Part shown: piece after piece, positions 10,613 to 23,204 of the stretch
Layout: each line of letters opens with the position of its first letter
Numbering within the stretch: the first letter of the stretch is position 1
Assembly: GCA_028583685.1 (NCBI GenBank)
Contig: JAMXIF010001253.1
Coordinates: forward strand, 99,400,394-99,464,393
Length of the DNA stretch: 64,000 nucleotides
Direction of reading: 5' to 3'
From: Petaurus breviceps papuanus
Lineage: Eukaryota; Chordata; Mammalia; Diprotodontia; Petauridae
Notes under the pieces: model-generated
What the model was told of the DNA's origin: nothing
Databases searched by the model: none
What the model saw: the letters and a program-made list of their open reading frames with translations, nothing else
Position numbers and translations under genes: made by a program

Positions 10613-12794
10613 AGCCAAGTGATGTCTAAGGTCCCTGATATCTTTAAATGTATGATTCTTTGATACTTGGATGGCTATAAGTTATCGGTGTGAGTCTTGA
10701 ACCCACTGATGCTATCTATCAGAATTACACACTAAATAAATGCAGGGTTAAATGAGGTGCTGTCATATTTCAATATCTGTTTGGAATGTTCACAGACATC
10801 CTACTCTGATATCTTATCATGGTGTGAAGGTGATGCTGGGTTCTCAAAGGCCATAGCTTGAAAGTTCTAGGAAGATCCTTTGAATATGGCCCAGTTACAG
10901 AATATCTTTTGAGGAAAAACTGCCTAAATAAAGAGAAAGGCATTACTGAAAGTCAGACATCAGCAGATGACCTTACTGTATGTTTTTATGTTTTAACCAC
11001 ACAACTAATGAAACTATCTAAGGAATGGAGGAATTGCAGTCTCTGTTGGTGAAGGGAGTAGCTACCCTAATTAAATCACAGATCTTTTGAACTGCTGAAG
11101 GAAATATATTAATCAGATTCTCTACCAAATTCCAAACTCTGTCCACAAATTGCTTAAAATGAATGAAACTTGATTTTTTCCTGAGATTTCCAGTGATTCA
11201 AATTAATATGTAGACCTACAGTACCTACAAGCTATAAATATATATATATATATATGTACACACATATGTATGTGTGTATGTGTATATGTGTGTTTGTAGC
11301 ATTTGCCTGATGAAATTATTGGAAGTAAATGACCAGTAACCTCAAAACTATTGATTTAAAAACATATGTGCATTATACTAAATGTTGTTTTCTCATTGCA
11401 GACGTGCTGTATTTTAAACAAATCCAATACAAGGGATTCATCTGCACCCTTCTTCAGTTTTGGCTTTTAAATGGGCAGATTTTTCTGTCCTCCACAAGTA
11501 GAGAGGTAGAAACTTTTTAGACTTCTTCAAAATGCCAGTGTATGAATCAATTGTACTGCAACTATGGGAAAGGCTACAGAGAGTAATTGCAATATGTAAT
11601 AGGTAGAACCCTTATTAGAAGAAGCTCAAAGAAACAGTTCATTGAAATAGTTGTCAACCCCTTTTTAAAGAAGGAAAAAATGGAGATCTCTAAGAAATGA
11701 AAAGAGGATAAATCATTTGGCCAAAATCCAGCAACAAACAAGGAGAGAATTTTCCCATTCCAATGAAATTGCATTGCATGCTCTATAATTCAAGGAGAGT
11801 GGGATATTAAGAGTTGTGTAGGCATTATGCAAATCATTGTGTAAACAATTGTTCTTTTATATTATTTAGTACCAACAGATTTACATTTTCTATTATAAAT
11901 CACACAATCTATTTTATATATTAATTAGTAAAGTTGTCCACCCCACAAAGTATAACCATGACACTTAGCAACATCTGGTTTCTTAAAAAGAATGCTCAGT
12001 TAGCCAAGCAATCTGATTTTCTACTGTCAATGAATGATAAATAACTCAAACACAAACACTCAGGGCATATATAAACTTTGGTGCAATAGAGGGGAAAAAA
12101 TGTACCCTAAGATAATGAAGAATTGTAATGGCTGTACAATCAAAAGACATAACCCGTGTGAGCCCTAGAAATGCTGAAATATCTTTAACAGATGAATTCA
12201 AAGCCTGAGATTTGTTTTAAATGATCATCCGCAGACTTCAAGGTAGACTCATTGTGTGTCCAAACCAACTGACTGCATTCCAAATCCTGCTTCATTCAGA
12301 CCCTGTCCTTCAGATGGTCCTAGCATAAGAATAAATATCATTCTTCCTGTAAATTTCTTTCAGAACTGGGCCTCAAGCCAGAACCTAATTTAGGTTTTGA
12401 TTTAAACAATTGTTTGTAAAATAAAACAACAACTTAAGTTAGGCACTTCAGCCGTTTGAGCTCCCTTTCAGGGCCCTTGGAACTAGGTTCATTATGCTTT
12501 ACAGAGTAGGGATGCTTGGGGAGGTCCAGCTGCTCCTGATTAGCTTGCAGCCCAAAGAGATGGGGAGAACATGGCTATTCTCATTACCTATGGAAAACTA
12601 AAGATCATCCCATGGTAGATGAAGGAACAGAATTCTGTTCCCTGCTCCAACCTAGCAGGAACAACTCACTTTTCTCAAACCAGTGATGTTATTGCCTCTT
12701 TTTGTTTCCTCAAACTCAAATATTGTTCTTACTTTTATTATATTTTTCCAGACCTGAGCTTTTTAGTGCAAAAAACTCCCAACACTGATATAGA
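10613..12794. other. Unassigned AT-rich sequence
   Basis: No exon, RNA gene or clear mobile element was recognised here, except the TA/GT microsatellite listed separately. All open frames are short and lack domain content. Confidence 0.4.
11237..11300 (+). repeat. (TA)n/(TG)n microsatellite
   Basis: A TA run passes into TG-rich repeats with interruptions. Confidence 0.9.
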
Positions 12795-12960
12795 TGGGCA
12801 ATTCTTCTGTAACTTACATTCTTAGAGAGTTGTATGGAGCCCTGGGAAACTAAATGACTTACCCTCCCTTGCAAAGGGTCACATAATCCAGTCAAAGTCA
12901 AGACCAGGTCTTTCCAATCCCAATGCTGGCCCTTTATACCACTTTGCCATATCCTTTTTA
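12795..12960 (-). repeat. MIR3-like SINE remnant
   Basis: It contains 'taacttacattcttagagag', 'aaactaaatgacttaccc', 'gggtcacataatcca' and a terminal 'ctttataccactttgccat'. This is the reversed CORE-SINE order. A related copy sharing the 'taacttac(a)ttcttaga' block lies at 13095-13245. Confidence 0.55.
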
Positions 12961-13094
12961 TGGAAGGAAAATTGATTCCAGAGATATAAATTACACACAT
13001 CTATCAATCTAACAACTCAAGTCAATAAATGCATTTGGTGAATTATCATCCTTGAGATTTCATTAGGGTGAGAAGCCCTCAGCATAGAAACATC

Positions 13095-13245
13095 TTCCAA
13101 TGCAGATGCACAATTGATTGGTAACTTACAGTCTTAGAAAGTTGCCCATTGTTAACTGGTATGTGATAGAGATAAGACCTAAACCCAAGTGTTCCTGAGT
13201 CTGACTGGCCCTCTATGCACTATACCATGTTGTTTCCCATAGCTG
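13095..13245 (-). repeat. MIR3-like SINE remnant
   Basis: It has the same block order as 12795-12960 (TAACTTACAGTCTTAGAAAG at the left, 'ccctctatgcactataccatg' at the right), so both descend from one old family. Confidence 0.55.
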
Positions 13246-13329
13246 TTATGTATGTTTAAAAATAATTGAGCAAATGAAAAAATAAACAAGTTTGATGCTA
13301 GTTACGGCACATATCCTGAATGGTCAGTA

Positions 13330-13640
13330 AACATCTAAGTGATCATGTGGAAGACAACATGCAAACAACCTTATACAAACAAGCTATCTAGAGCATAAAT
13401 TGGAGATAATCATCAGAGGGAAGGCACTGGAATTAAGAAAGGCATCCTTTAGAAGGTGGAATTTTAGCTAGGACTTTAAGAAGAAAGGGAAGGCAAATTG
13501 TGGATGTGAGAAGGGAAAGCATTACATGCATGTGGGGCAGCTAGTGAGAATGCCTGGAATCTGAAGGTAGAATGTCTTGTTCAAGGAATAGCAAGGAGGC
13601 CAGGGTCACTGACTGAAGAATAGCAGAGTGGGACTATAAA
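13330..13640 (+). repeat. Old interspersed repeat, family not assigned
   Basis: The text 'acaacatgcaaacaaccttatacaaacaagc', 'gggaaggcactggaattaag' and 'ggaatagcaaggaggccagggt' recurs in related form at 24645-25308 and 37770-38420. This shows a dispersed family. I could not name it with confidence. Confidence 0.5.
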
Positions 13641-13914
13641 CCAGAAAAGTGATAGCAGCTGGGATTCTATAACCATCTGGCTTTCCCTCTCCCTATCATT
13701 AGCTTAAATGGAAGCTGGAAACCTCCAGGATTTTTAAAAATGTCTTCATTTTCTCTATAATGGGGAACTAGCCCATGGAAATCCTGCCTTTAGAGCATGT
13801 TCTGCCTGATGGCAACCAAATGGAATGGTGGCCCCTACCCTCCACTTCAGGGAATGAGTAAGTATTTTATGACTGTTTCCTTTTGACTTACTCTATGATA
13901 GTAAATGCATTTTT

Positions 13915-14262
13915 TTTTTTAGCAATTGGGGTTAAGTAACTTGCTCAAGGTTACACAGCCAGTTATTTCTGGGTGTGGTGCTGAGTGTCTGAACCCGGGA
14001 TTCGATCTCCAGGTCATCCCAACACTGGAGGCGGTGCTCTTACTTGCTGTGGTACCTGGCCTCCCCTGAAGATGGTGATGATGATGATAACTGACATTTT
14101 TTTTTCTTTTTGGAGAGGGGAAGGCAGGGCAATTGGGGTTAAGTGACTTGCCCAAGGTCACACAGCTAGTTTGTTTGTGTCAAGTGTCTGAGGTCAGATT
14201 TGAACTCAGGTCCTCCTGACTCCAGGGCTGGTGCTCTATTCACTGCACCACCTAGCCTCCCC
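13915..14262 (-). mobile_element. Composite insertion: two tRNA-type SINEs with a short linker
   Basis: Two reverse-strand marsupial tRNA-derived SINEs lie at about 13915-14063 and 14100-14262. About 35 bp of non-SINE sequence, including a GAT-repeat stretch, separates them. One 14-bp target duplication, AGTAAATGCATTTT, flanks the pair (13900-13914 and 14263-14276). Neither SINE has its own duplication at the inner edge. The order on the minus strand is SINE, A-rich tail, linker, SINE, poly-A. This looks like one retrotransposition of a transcript holding both units. Confidence 0.65.
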
Positions 14263-14760
14263 AGTAAATGCATTTTAACTGACTGCTGAGCCACAACTAA
14301 ATGTGCATACAAGAGTCACTGAGAGGCCAAATCTCTCCTTCCTGTTGGACACAAAGGGTAAGGACAGCTCTCTGAGCTCCCTAAGCCTCTCCTAGGCAAG
14401 ACTGTATCAGGAATGGGGCCACCTCCCATTTATGTTTCCTTTCCTTTAGTGCACGGACTTGTAAGGTCTCAAAGGGGTGGAAAAACTACCAGAGGTTTAG
14501 CAGCAAGGATAGGAAGCACCTCAAGGGATGGTTTGTTTGAACCAGCCCAGAAGTTAATAGATCTGGTAACTGAGATGTCTTTTCCTGCAAGGAAGACAGA
14601 TTCTCCATCCATTAGCTATGCTGCATTCAGAAGTGAACTTGGTAAGTAAATGATTTGCAGCAACTGCATTAAGTTTGAGACTGGTCTCCCCAAGGACCTA
14701 GGTGGTAGGGGCAAAATTGTGCCCTGATTTGGTGGGGGTGGGCAGACATGTTTGTACTAC

Positions 14761-14901
14761 TTTTTTGTTGTTGTTATTGTTAAGCAATCTGGGTAAGTGA
14801 CTTGCACAGGATCACACAGCTAGTGTCTGTGGCTGCATTTGAAGTCAGGTCCTCCTGACTCCAGGGCTGGTGCTCTATCCACTGTACCACCTAACTGCCC
14901 C
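14761..14901 (-). mobile_element. tRNA-derived/CORE-type marsupial SINE
   Basis: In reverse it reads from a head (GGGGCAGTTAGGTGGTACAG, an A-box region) through CCAGCCCTGGAGTCAGGAGG and TCCTGTGCAAGTCACTTACC to a GTT-interrupted poly-A tail. The interior holds a B-box-like segment ('gacttcaaatgc'). Confidence 0.8.
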
Positions 14902-15385
14902 TCTTGCTATATATTTTCAATAAATATCCCTTTTCAAAATCTTATTGATGTTAATTGCATATCAATTGGGTAAAATGATAGTGAGACACTAATTAATGGA
15001 ATCAGTAATACTGAGGTAATAATAAGTGTCATTAGGGAGAAACACACCAGAATAGGGGCTCAAGTTGATAGCATTAGGAAAAAACTCTGACTCTCAGAGG
15101 TAACCCTAGAACCCTGATGGGGAAGATGGAGCAGAAGTCTCCTTCAGGGAACCCAAACTGACAATTTGTGTGGAGGGAAGGGAAGGTTGGGAGAGTAAGT
15201 CTTCAACTTTCCTACATCTCAGCACCCTGTATTGATGGCATTTCATTGGTGATCTGCATATCATTAGCTACTGTAGGCTACTGACTGATATTTGGCATGC
15301 TGGGTACATGATAATGTTCTTTTCTGGATTGTATTCTATAAGGTAGTGATCAGATGCCTTGGGGTTTCATGTTTTTATTGTTTGT

Positions 15386-16913
15386 TGCCAGGGGCCACTC
15401 GATGCCAACATCGTGTGTGAGCAGAGACATTAGATGAGCTGGGCCAGGTGGGTAGTTTAGGATAGAACTCTGTTTATTGATTCTCTCAATAAGATTTTTA
15501 TAGAGCAAAGAGACAAAGAAGTTAACTATCAGTCACTACATTTTCAATTACTGCTTTGTTCAGTTCCATGATGTCAGGCAAATGAAGTCAGTGTAATATA
15601 ATGTAATGCCATGGAAAGGCAACTTCCCAAGGTTCAAAATACCAGCATAGGTGCTCTCCATTTTATTCAGTGACCAACCAAGAACATAGAAGATCAAAAC
15701 ATGACATCATTCCAAATACAGCATTTACTAAATGTGATTAAATAATCTCCAAGGACTACCCCACCCCAGGACCTTCCAATCATTCAATCAATTACAAAGT
15801 CCCTGGTCTAAATACTTCTCCACCCCTAGGCTATACCTTCATTTGTCAATCACAGAGCAAAAAAGGTCAAAAGTTCCCCACCCCTGGATCTCAATTGAAT
15901 CTACCCCAGAGTTACATCAAGTTTAAACACAGCACTTAATACCCAAATGGAGGTCTTTTCGTCATCTTGACAGGAGGCAAGTTCTCAGCAATCTTAGTTC
16001 CTGGGGAGACAAGGCTTAGCAAGGCCACAAGATACATTGCCAGTCCCTTCATTAATTCATCCTCTGTCTGTAGAACAGTCCTAGAACCCCTGAAAACATT
16101 AGCAAAACCCTCTCCCAGGATTTCTTTAAACATACAACAAGAAAATCCTTCTTCAGGGCTTCTGAACCAACAGAAAGGTTCCCAGACCCCTGCAACAACA
16201 GCACTGTCCTTCACCAGTGGACAGTATTCACTCTCTGTCTGCAGGACAGTCTCAGGGCTTCTTAACCAAAAGCCAGGTTCCAGGACTTCTTCAACAGGAC
16301 AGTCTTTCACCAGTGGACAAATCTGGCAAAACAACATCAAAACAGACAGACAAAGTACCAGCAAAACAGCCATGTCTCCTCAGTCCTTGGCAGCTCAGGG
16401 GTCAGGTCTCAAAAGTCCAGGGTGATTCAAAGCGGCACTCAACAATCCTCTCAGTCTCTCTCTCTGCCTCGACTTGGGTGCTGCTTCCAAAAAGATCTTC
16501 TGCCTCCCTCTTGTCTCTCCAAATCTATGTCACCAGCTCCTCCCAGTTCAGGACTCTCTTTTCACATCAACAAGTCCATCCCACAGGTGGGATTAACAAG
16601 CTCTGGGTTTTAACACAATCAGTTTGAAAACCAAGCCAATACAGGGGAATCTTTAATTGCCATTACTATCACAGTCAGGTAGATCTTGAAGGCTGTCATG
16701 TCCTTGATGTACCCATACTAGATGTATAGTATCTAAATGAATTAATAATCTTATAATGAGCTAACACCTTCTGGCTAATATCCCAGAACAGGGCAGAGCC
16801 CTGGATCTCAGGCAATCAGGCAAGTTCTGTCACGTGGCTGCATCACTAGGAAAATCCGGATCTGGCCTCAAAGAACTACCTGGATCCTGGATCAGATGTT
16901 TTGGCTCCCTACA
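15386..16913 (-). mobile_element. Solo LTR of an endogenous retrovirus, about 1.5 kb
   Basis: On the minus strand the element starts TGTAGGGAGCC and ends CCCCTGGCA. It is flanked by a perfect 6-bp duplication, GTTTGT (15380-15385 and 16914-16919). Near the left edge the minus strand shows a TATA-like CTATAAAAATC, then AATAAA about 20 bp on, then a short R-U5. U3 is therefore unusually long (about 1.4 kb). U3 contains two imperfect copies of a roughly 115-bp unit (about 16060-16310). No internal gene region is present. A 6-bp duplication fits class II (ERVK-like) elements. It is a fossil. Confidence 0.7.
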
Positions 16914-16984
16914 GTTTGTCACATCCATTTGTGTCCTTAACTTCTCTTTCTTCTATGTATAATATTGTTTACTCTCCTAATACT

Positions 16985-17960
16985 CCTAGAGGTCACTCAG
17001 TGGGTAATTTTTAAATTTTATTTTTTTAATCAGCAAAATACTGCCCATCTTCAATTGAGGATGAAAGAAAAACAAAACCTCTTTTACAAACATGTATAGT
17101 CAAGCAAAACAAATGTCCACATTGGCCATGTTTAAAAATACATACATGTATAAATACATCTATGTGTATACATACACATACATATATATGAAAAATATAT
17201 TTATAAATATAATACATATGTATAAATATGTATATGTGTATATACATATATATATATATCATTCTTCACTTGGAGTCTTTCTCTTCTCTATCAACAGGTG
17301 GGTAACCTATCTTGTGGACATTCGTCCTCTGGAATTTTAGTTGGTCATTACATTGATCAGAGTTCCTAATTCTTTCAAAGTTACCTGTCTTTAAAATATT
17401 ATTGTTATCATAGAAATTGTTCTCCTACTTCTGTTCACTTCATTTGCGTCTGTTGATAATAAATTTTCAAGGTTTCTTTGAAACCATATCCTTTATCATT
17501 TCTTCCATCACAATAGTATTCTATTATATTTCTGTACCATAACTTGGTTCAGCCATTTCCCAATTGATGCCGACCCCCTAAGATTCTAATTCTTTGCCAC
17601 TACAAAAAGAGCTATGAATAGCTTTGTACATCTTTAGTTAGAGTTTGTTTTGTTTAGGACCAATCCCTTCCTTAATTTAACTGCCCTCTAATTTTCCCTT
17701 CTTCCTTCTCTCCCTTCCCTCCTATTTCTCTCTTGAGTGAAATGAAATTCTCTACCCAACTGTTTGTATATTCTTCCCTAATTTGACCTGTTCAGACAAG
17801 AGTGAGGTGCAAGTTTTGCCCATTCTGCCCACCCTTTCTTGTTTATATAGACTTTTACTTGTGATTATGTGAGATAATTTTCCCCATCCTTTCTCTCCCT
17901 TCTCCCCTCCATGTAATCCTTTTCTCTTCCTTTTCCCTTCTTTTAATATCATCAAGACAC
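16985..17960 (-). mobile_element. L1 fragment, antisense
   Basis: The complement shows marsupial L1 ORF2 3'-terminal text, such as 'tgggaaatggctgaacc' and 'gctctttttgtagtggcaaag', here diverged. It also carries an ATG/TA-rich microsatellite (17140-17262) and flanking L1 non-coding sequence. Boundaries are approximate. Confidence 0.6.
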
Positions 17961-18859
17961 AACAGAGTCACTCCCAGGTCTTCTAATTAGACTTCCTCTG
18001 GGACCCCTGATGATGATGGGTCACTAAAAGCAGAAGCCTGATAACTTTGGCTTGGCGAAGAGTAAATTCTTAGTGCAGAAGGGTCCATCATTCCCTGCTG
18101 GCAGTGACTTGACAATAACTCCAAATGTCAAGGAGGAGATAGGCAAATAAAGTACTAGAACAGCCTAGGGTATCTGATAACAATCCAAGGAAGAGGTACA
18201 TCCTGACAGTAATAATAACCCTAGATTACATGTAATTATTCATATACTAGCATTAGCTAAACATTTTTCAAGAAATAGAAATATCTCCAGAAAGTTCTAT
18301 TTATCCTCCTATGCTTTGAGGCTAATTGTTTTCCCTCAGTCTCAGGGTTCCATATTTTTTAAAAATTGAAAACTGGTTAATATTACTTTTAAGCCACAGA
18401 AAACATGTTAACACTTCCAAGTCAAATCATATTATGTTATGTGATAATCATTCAATTAATAACTTTCTTGTTCAATAATTTTCTCCCTTTGGGTTTATAC
18501 AATTGAACTTATTTGGAGAAGCATTATATCAAAATGAGAACCCCACAAATTTAGTTAGTATTATTATTTCCATTCTTAAGATAGGGAACTGAAAGAGGTT
18601 AACTAACCTACCAAAGTGGGACCCTTCCCACTAAAAGAGGCTCTTGGCAAATAATATCAGGGATATATTTCACAGAGGAGAATGAGAGTATAAAGAGAAG
18701 AGATTAAATAATCTGGCACACCCAGAAATGGAACATTTCTTCATCTCTGTTTCTGATATTAGACATTATAATTATTTTCTGATGAAACAAACCCCTTAAA
18801 GGATATAAATTTAGAGAGTAATAAGACAATGGAGACCTCAAGGGCCATCGTATAATGAA

Positions 18860-19030
18860 CAGTTGATTCAGAAAATATGGTTTTAAGTCTCCACTCTGAC
18901 ATTGACTAGATGTATAATTATGAACAAGGCATTTAACCTTTCTAAGCCTCAGTTTCTTCATCTGTAAAATGTAGATTATAATGCAGAAAAGAGCTTTGTA
19001 AACTGTAAGGTGCCATACAAATGTAAACTT
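18860..19030 (+). repeat. MIR-type SINE
   Basis: It contains 'gacattgactagatgtataa', 'aggcatttaacctttctaag', CCTCAGTTTCTTCATCTGTA and 'ctttgtaaactgtaaggtgc'. This is the forward MIR order. Confidence 0.75.
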
Positions 19031-19070
19031 TAAAAGACACAATCTGCTTTACGCAAACCCACTATGGATG

Positions 19071-19202
19071 CCCCCCCTTTATTTTTGCTTTTTTGAGGGC
19101 AATTGGGGTTAAGTGACTTGCCCAAGGTCACATGGCTAGTTTTTGTGTTGAGTGAGGCTGGATTTGAACTCAGGTCCTCCTGACTCCATCTAACCATCCC
19201 AG
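19071..19202 (-). mobile_element. Marsupial tRNA-derived SINE, head-truncated
   Basis: It has GGCAATTGGGGTTAAGTGAC, CCCAAGGTCACATGGCTAG and CAGGTCCTCCTGACTCC in the reverse order. A 12-bp target duplication, CCACTATGGATG, flanks it (19059-19070 and 19203-19214). The A-box end is missing. Confidence 0.85.
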
Positions 19203-19964
19203 CCACTATGGATGTTCTAATCCAGATCATTCACTTTACAAAAGGATTCACAGTAAGACTCTTCAATAACAAACTTCTTTCCTGTATTTAAATTATAATT
19301 AACAAAAATTTCATTTATAGCCAACTTTTCAGAAGTCTACAGCGTATAAATTTAGCTACAAGTATAACACTGCTAGTACATGACATGGTACCTAGAGTGG
19401 TCTGGTATCTCTTCTCTTTTAAAAATGTAAATATATGTATGCAATAGATGTTTCCCTTCTTAGTCTTCTCTAGCATCACAAAATTTGCCTAAATTAAGCA
19501 AAATGATTGAGCACAAAGAAGATTCAAGGTATTTAGGTTCTTAGCAAGATTTCTGGTTAATTCTTAATTTTCAACAAAGTGCATCGCCTCTATTCACAAT
19601 TTCTCTATCTTTGATTGGGATGAATTAAACCTACCCTACCCCCTTGAGAGGCATGGGAAAGTTTTCCAGAAAATATATAAGATATAAAAATTTGGGATGT
19701 TGTTATTACTATGGCAGTGCAGGATTGGGGCATCCATTGTGGTCAATTGTGTTCCTTATCTCAAAGAAAATATCCATGAGAGGTGCCTCATGGAAATGGG
19801 TTCATTCTCAATTCAGTATGCATAATCTATACCCCTCCTGTTGAAGTTTAAATACATTCCTTATTGTGTGAAGGCAGGGTGAATGTGTATATGTGAGTGT
19901 GTGAGCTTCAAGGATGGCATGGAGAGAAATGATCTGAGATTTAGCCTACTTAACATAGTTGTTG

Positions 19965-20170
19965 CTGTTTGTCCTTCGTTCTTGAAGAGGACCATGACAT
20001 CAGGAAATGATGCCATGACTTGTAAGTGAATTAGATGTAAGTGCGGTAGGGCTGTATAAGATCACCAGCCTCACTTTCTTCTCTGGAGCCATCTGGGTCC
20101 AGTGACAAGATATAGATCAGGATGACTGAAGATGACCCCCACTCATCATAGAGAAGGATAATCACAATTC
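19965..20170 (-). mobile_element. 3' end of an unnamed LINE family
   Basis: It opens with GTTTGTCCTTCGTTCTTGAA GAGG-type text. This is the complement of a 3' tail also seen at 57714-57955 (+) and 63085-63590 (-). It continues 'accatgacatcaggaaatgatgcc' and 'ctggagccatctgggtccag'. The family is common in marsupials as I recall, but I cannot assign its clade. Confidence 0.6.
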
Positions 20171-20344
20171 TTACCTGGGGGTTTCAGAGGTGTGGTGGGT
20201 AAAGTGAGAGGAACACTTAATAATCAGAATCACCAAGGCTATGGGATCTTTCTTCCAGTCTCCAAGAGGAGTATAGGGCTAGAATTATGTTTATATGCTT
20301 CTCCTCAAATATGTCTAATCTAAGGATATGATTTTAGGGGTTCA

Positions 20345-20850
20345 GAAGAAAAATCCAGTTTCCCAGTTACTGACTATGTGGCTATGGGCAAGTCATTTCC
20401 TCATTTTTAATACGTTTCACTTCCTCATTTTTAATGAGTCTCAGTTTCCTCCTTTTAATCTGGGGAATTGTAGTACCTGAACTACCAATCTCACAGGGCT
20501 GTCAGAACAAGTATCATTAAGATTTGCAAGTGTCTTCAGTCACCTCCAATTCTTCATTCTTCATTTAGGGTTTTCTCAGCAGAGATATTGGAGTGGTTTG
20601 TCATTTCCTTCTCCAATTCACTTTACAGATGAGAAAAATGAGACAAACGGGGTTAAATGACTTGGCCAGGGTCACACAGCTAGTAAATACATTAGGCCAG
20701 ATTTTGAACTCAGGAAGATAAAGGTAAGTCTTCCTGACCCCAGGCCTAGCACCTTATCTATTGCGCCACCTAGCTGCCCAGGATTTACAAAGATTTACAA
20801 AGCATTACATAAACATGAACTATGATTATTATCAAAGTTCCTGGGAAATT
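20345..20850 (+). repeat. MIR-type SINE split by a SINE insertion
   Basis: Forward MIR text runs from 20345 to about 20525 ('ggctatgggcaagtcatttcc', 'ctcagtttcctcc') and resumes at about 20781-20850 ('acaaagcattacataaacatgaactatgattatta'). The break has a short near-repeat, AAGATTTGCAA / AAGATTTACAA. Confidence 0.65.
20526..20780 (-). mobile_element. SINE with RTE-like tail
   Basis: In reverse, a tRNA-like head (TGGGCAGCTAGGTGGCGCAA) leads to a core ('agctgtgtgaccctggccaag'), then 'cagatgagaaaaatgag' and a tail equivalent to 'gagaaaaccctaaatga'. This matches the longer SINE type also seen at 34632-34850, 37917-38165 and 63755-64000. Confidence 0.75.
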
Positions 20851-21369
20851 TAATTAGTAATCAGATGGTTGCTTGGTGAACATGGAATTGGAATTAAAAA
20901 TAAATCTTGGAAAATTGAGAGATATGTTATCCAGATTATGGTAAAACTTGACCACCTATTTCTACTGTGCCTTTCTGGCAATTGGGTCACTCCTATCTAC
21001 CAGATACAGTATTTGTCTCCATGGATGATGCTGAATTAACACTCATAGCTCAATGAGAACCACCACCCTTCTGTCTGCATCTGTCATTGCAGCATCACCC
21101 TTCTTGTTACAAATTCTAAATTTACAGACTAACTTTCATCAATTACATTTTAAGTAGATGGCTTCCAGATGACAGATAGTAAGGTACCTAACATCCGGCA
21201 TTCATCTCTCTTCAGATTATATTGTAGAATGAGTTACTTTCAAAAAAATTTCCTGAAGCCAGTTAATTCCACATGTGATGGATGGATTTGAAGTAACTTC
21301 CTTTCATAGAAAATGCTGCTTCCTGACCTTATCTATAGATTTAAGGGTCTATTGTATAGCAATTGTACA

Positions 21370-21996
21370 TCATGGACTATCCATCTCTCCCTTCTCCAAT
21401 ACATTTTCCACTCAGCTGCCAAAATGATTTTTCGATAATGTAGGTCTAATCAAGTCACTCCATTTTTTCTTCCAACTCCCCTACTCATTGATCACCAATA
21501 ACTCCCTATTACTTCCAAGATAAAAAATTAAGGCCTCTGTTTGACATTTAAAACCCTTCACTACCTGGCCTCTTTCTATCTTTCTAGTCTTATTCTCTAT
21601 TCCTCTCCACATACTATCTGATTCAGCAATGCTGGCCTACTGGAAGTTCCTGAGATGGTTCACTTCAGATGTTACATGCCTTTTTACAGCTGTCCTCTCT
21701 GCCTGCAATGCTCTCCTTCCAATGCTTCTCCTCTACCTCTTGGCCTTCCCTGTTTCCCTCTAGACAGCTCAAATCCCACCAAAGGAGGACTTTCCTGACC
21801 CTCCCCACTACCCTTTAGATATTATCTTCCATTTATTCTGGATATATCTTGTTTTTACATACTTGTTTACAAATTGTCTCCCACTAGATTCTGAGCTCCT
21901 CAAAAACAGGAACTTTTTTTGGCCTTTCTTTGTATCCCAAGCTCTTATCACAGTGCCTATCAGAGAGTCAGTATTAATAAATGCTTGTTGAATGAC
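21370..21996 (+). mobile_element. L2 LINE, 3' end
   Basis: It carries the antisense-coding-like pyrimidine-rich L2 3' sequence ending in 'ttctgagctcctcaaaaacagg', 'cacagtgcctatcagagagt' and 'aataaatgcttgttgaatga'. These are hallmarks of the ancient mammalian L2 tail. Confidence 0.85.
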
Positions 21997-22394
21997 CAGA
22001 AGTAATTTTATTTAATATAATATATATAATATAGTAATATAATTTTATTATATGATTTGGTAATAAGTCACCAGTGAGCTGAGAAACTTCCTTAAATATT
22101 TTCAAGAAGCCAATGTGTAATTAATATGAAATGAGATATAAAATTAATATATAATATAATTAATATATAAATAAATATATAATATAATTAAAATTTGTAA
22201 ATTTCCAATGAGAACTAAAATGATTTCAAAATGAGTAATAGTAATGTTGGGATTGTTGACAAATCTAAATTGAAGAATGATAATAGAATCAGAATTTTTC
22301 AGTGTGTCTATAGCACAGTGTGGAGAAGAGGGAACTCTGGTCAATGGACACAAGTATCCTTTGGGCTGGCATCCTGTAAGACATAGCATTATGT

Positions 22395-22590
22395 AGTGGA
22401 AGAGAGTCAGAAGACCTGGGTCAGATGCTATCTGACTGTGGATGGCTCATATCTCTTTAATTTCATCTGTAAATTAGGGATAATAAAACTTGCACTATGT
22501 GGGGATAGGAAATGTTTGATGTCAAGAAAGCACTCTATAAACTTTAAAATACTCTACAAATATGAGAAATTATTATTTGAGTTATTTTTA
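22395..22590 (+). repeat. MIR-type SINE
   Basis: It has 'gagtcagaagacctgggtc', 'tctttaatttcatctgtaaa' and 'aaagcactctataaactttaa' in forward MIR order. Confidence 0.7.
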
Positions 22591-23204
22591 AAATCGAAGT
22601 ATGATACCCATTTCAATTCAAGTCAACAAACATTTAAGTCCTAGTACTGTGCTAGGTTCTTGAAAAGAGACAAAGTGTAGATAAGACACAATTCACACAT
22701 TGATAGAACTTATGAGCTAGTACAATTGGGTCCAAAGTGGGGTCCAGGGGAGTTATAGCCTGACTATATAAGGCATGTATTAACCAACCAGAGGATGGAA
22801 ACACTGGTCATAATGTGCTTTCTGTGGGATAGCCATTATGGAACTTAACTCCAACACAATCATATCTACCCTTCACCTAATATTCCACCATTCTACTACC
22901 CCTTCCCTCTGCTGTGCAAGCAAATTCCCTCCCTCTAGCTCCTAAGCCTGGTGTCTACTTCTGAGGGCAGCTACAGCCTAAGCTAATAGTTACCAATAGC
23001 ATTTGGAGATGCTCTTAGGAAAAATCTGACCCACTCCCTGCACATATCACCTCATGGCTGCCTCTCAGAGGACTGTGTTTTAGGGACAGTGACTCGTGAG
23101 TAAGAATATTGCTCCTACCATCTTCATTTTAGGTGGGATAGAGTAAGTCACCCAAAACAAGCAGGCAAGGATGGACTGTGATCTGAATCAGAAATCATTG
23201 TATT

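Noticed and set aside
15936-16627. Overlapping 145- to 152-codon frames on both strands
   Set aside because: They lie inside the U3 part of the 1.5-kb LTR and reflect its composition and internal duplication, not a gene.
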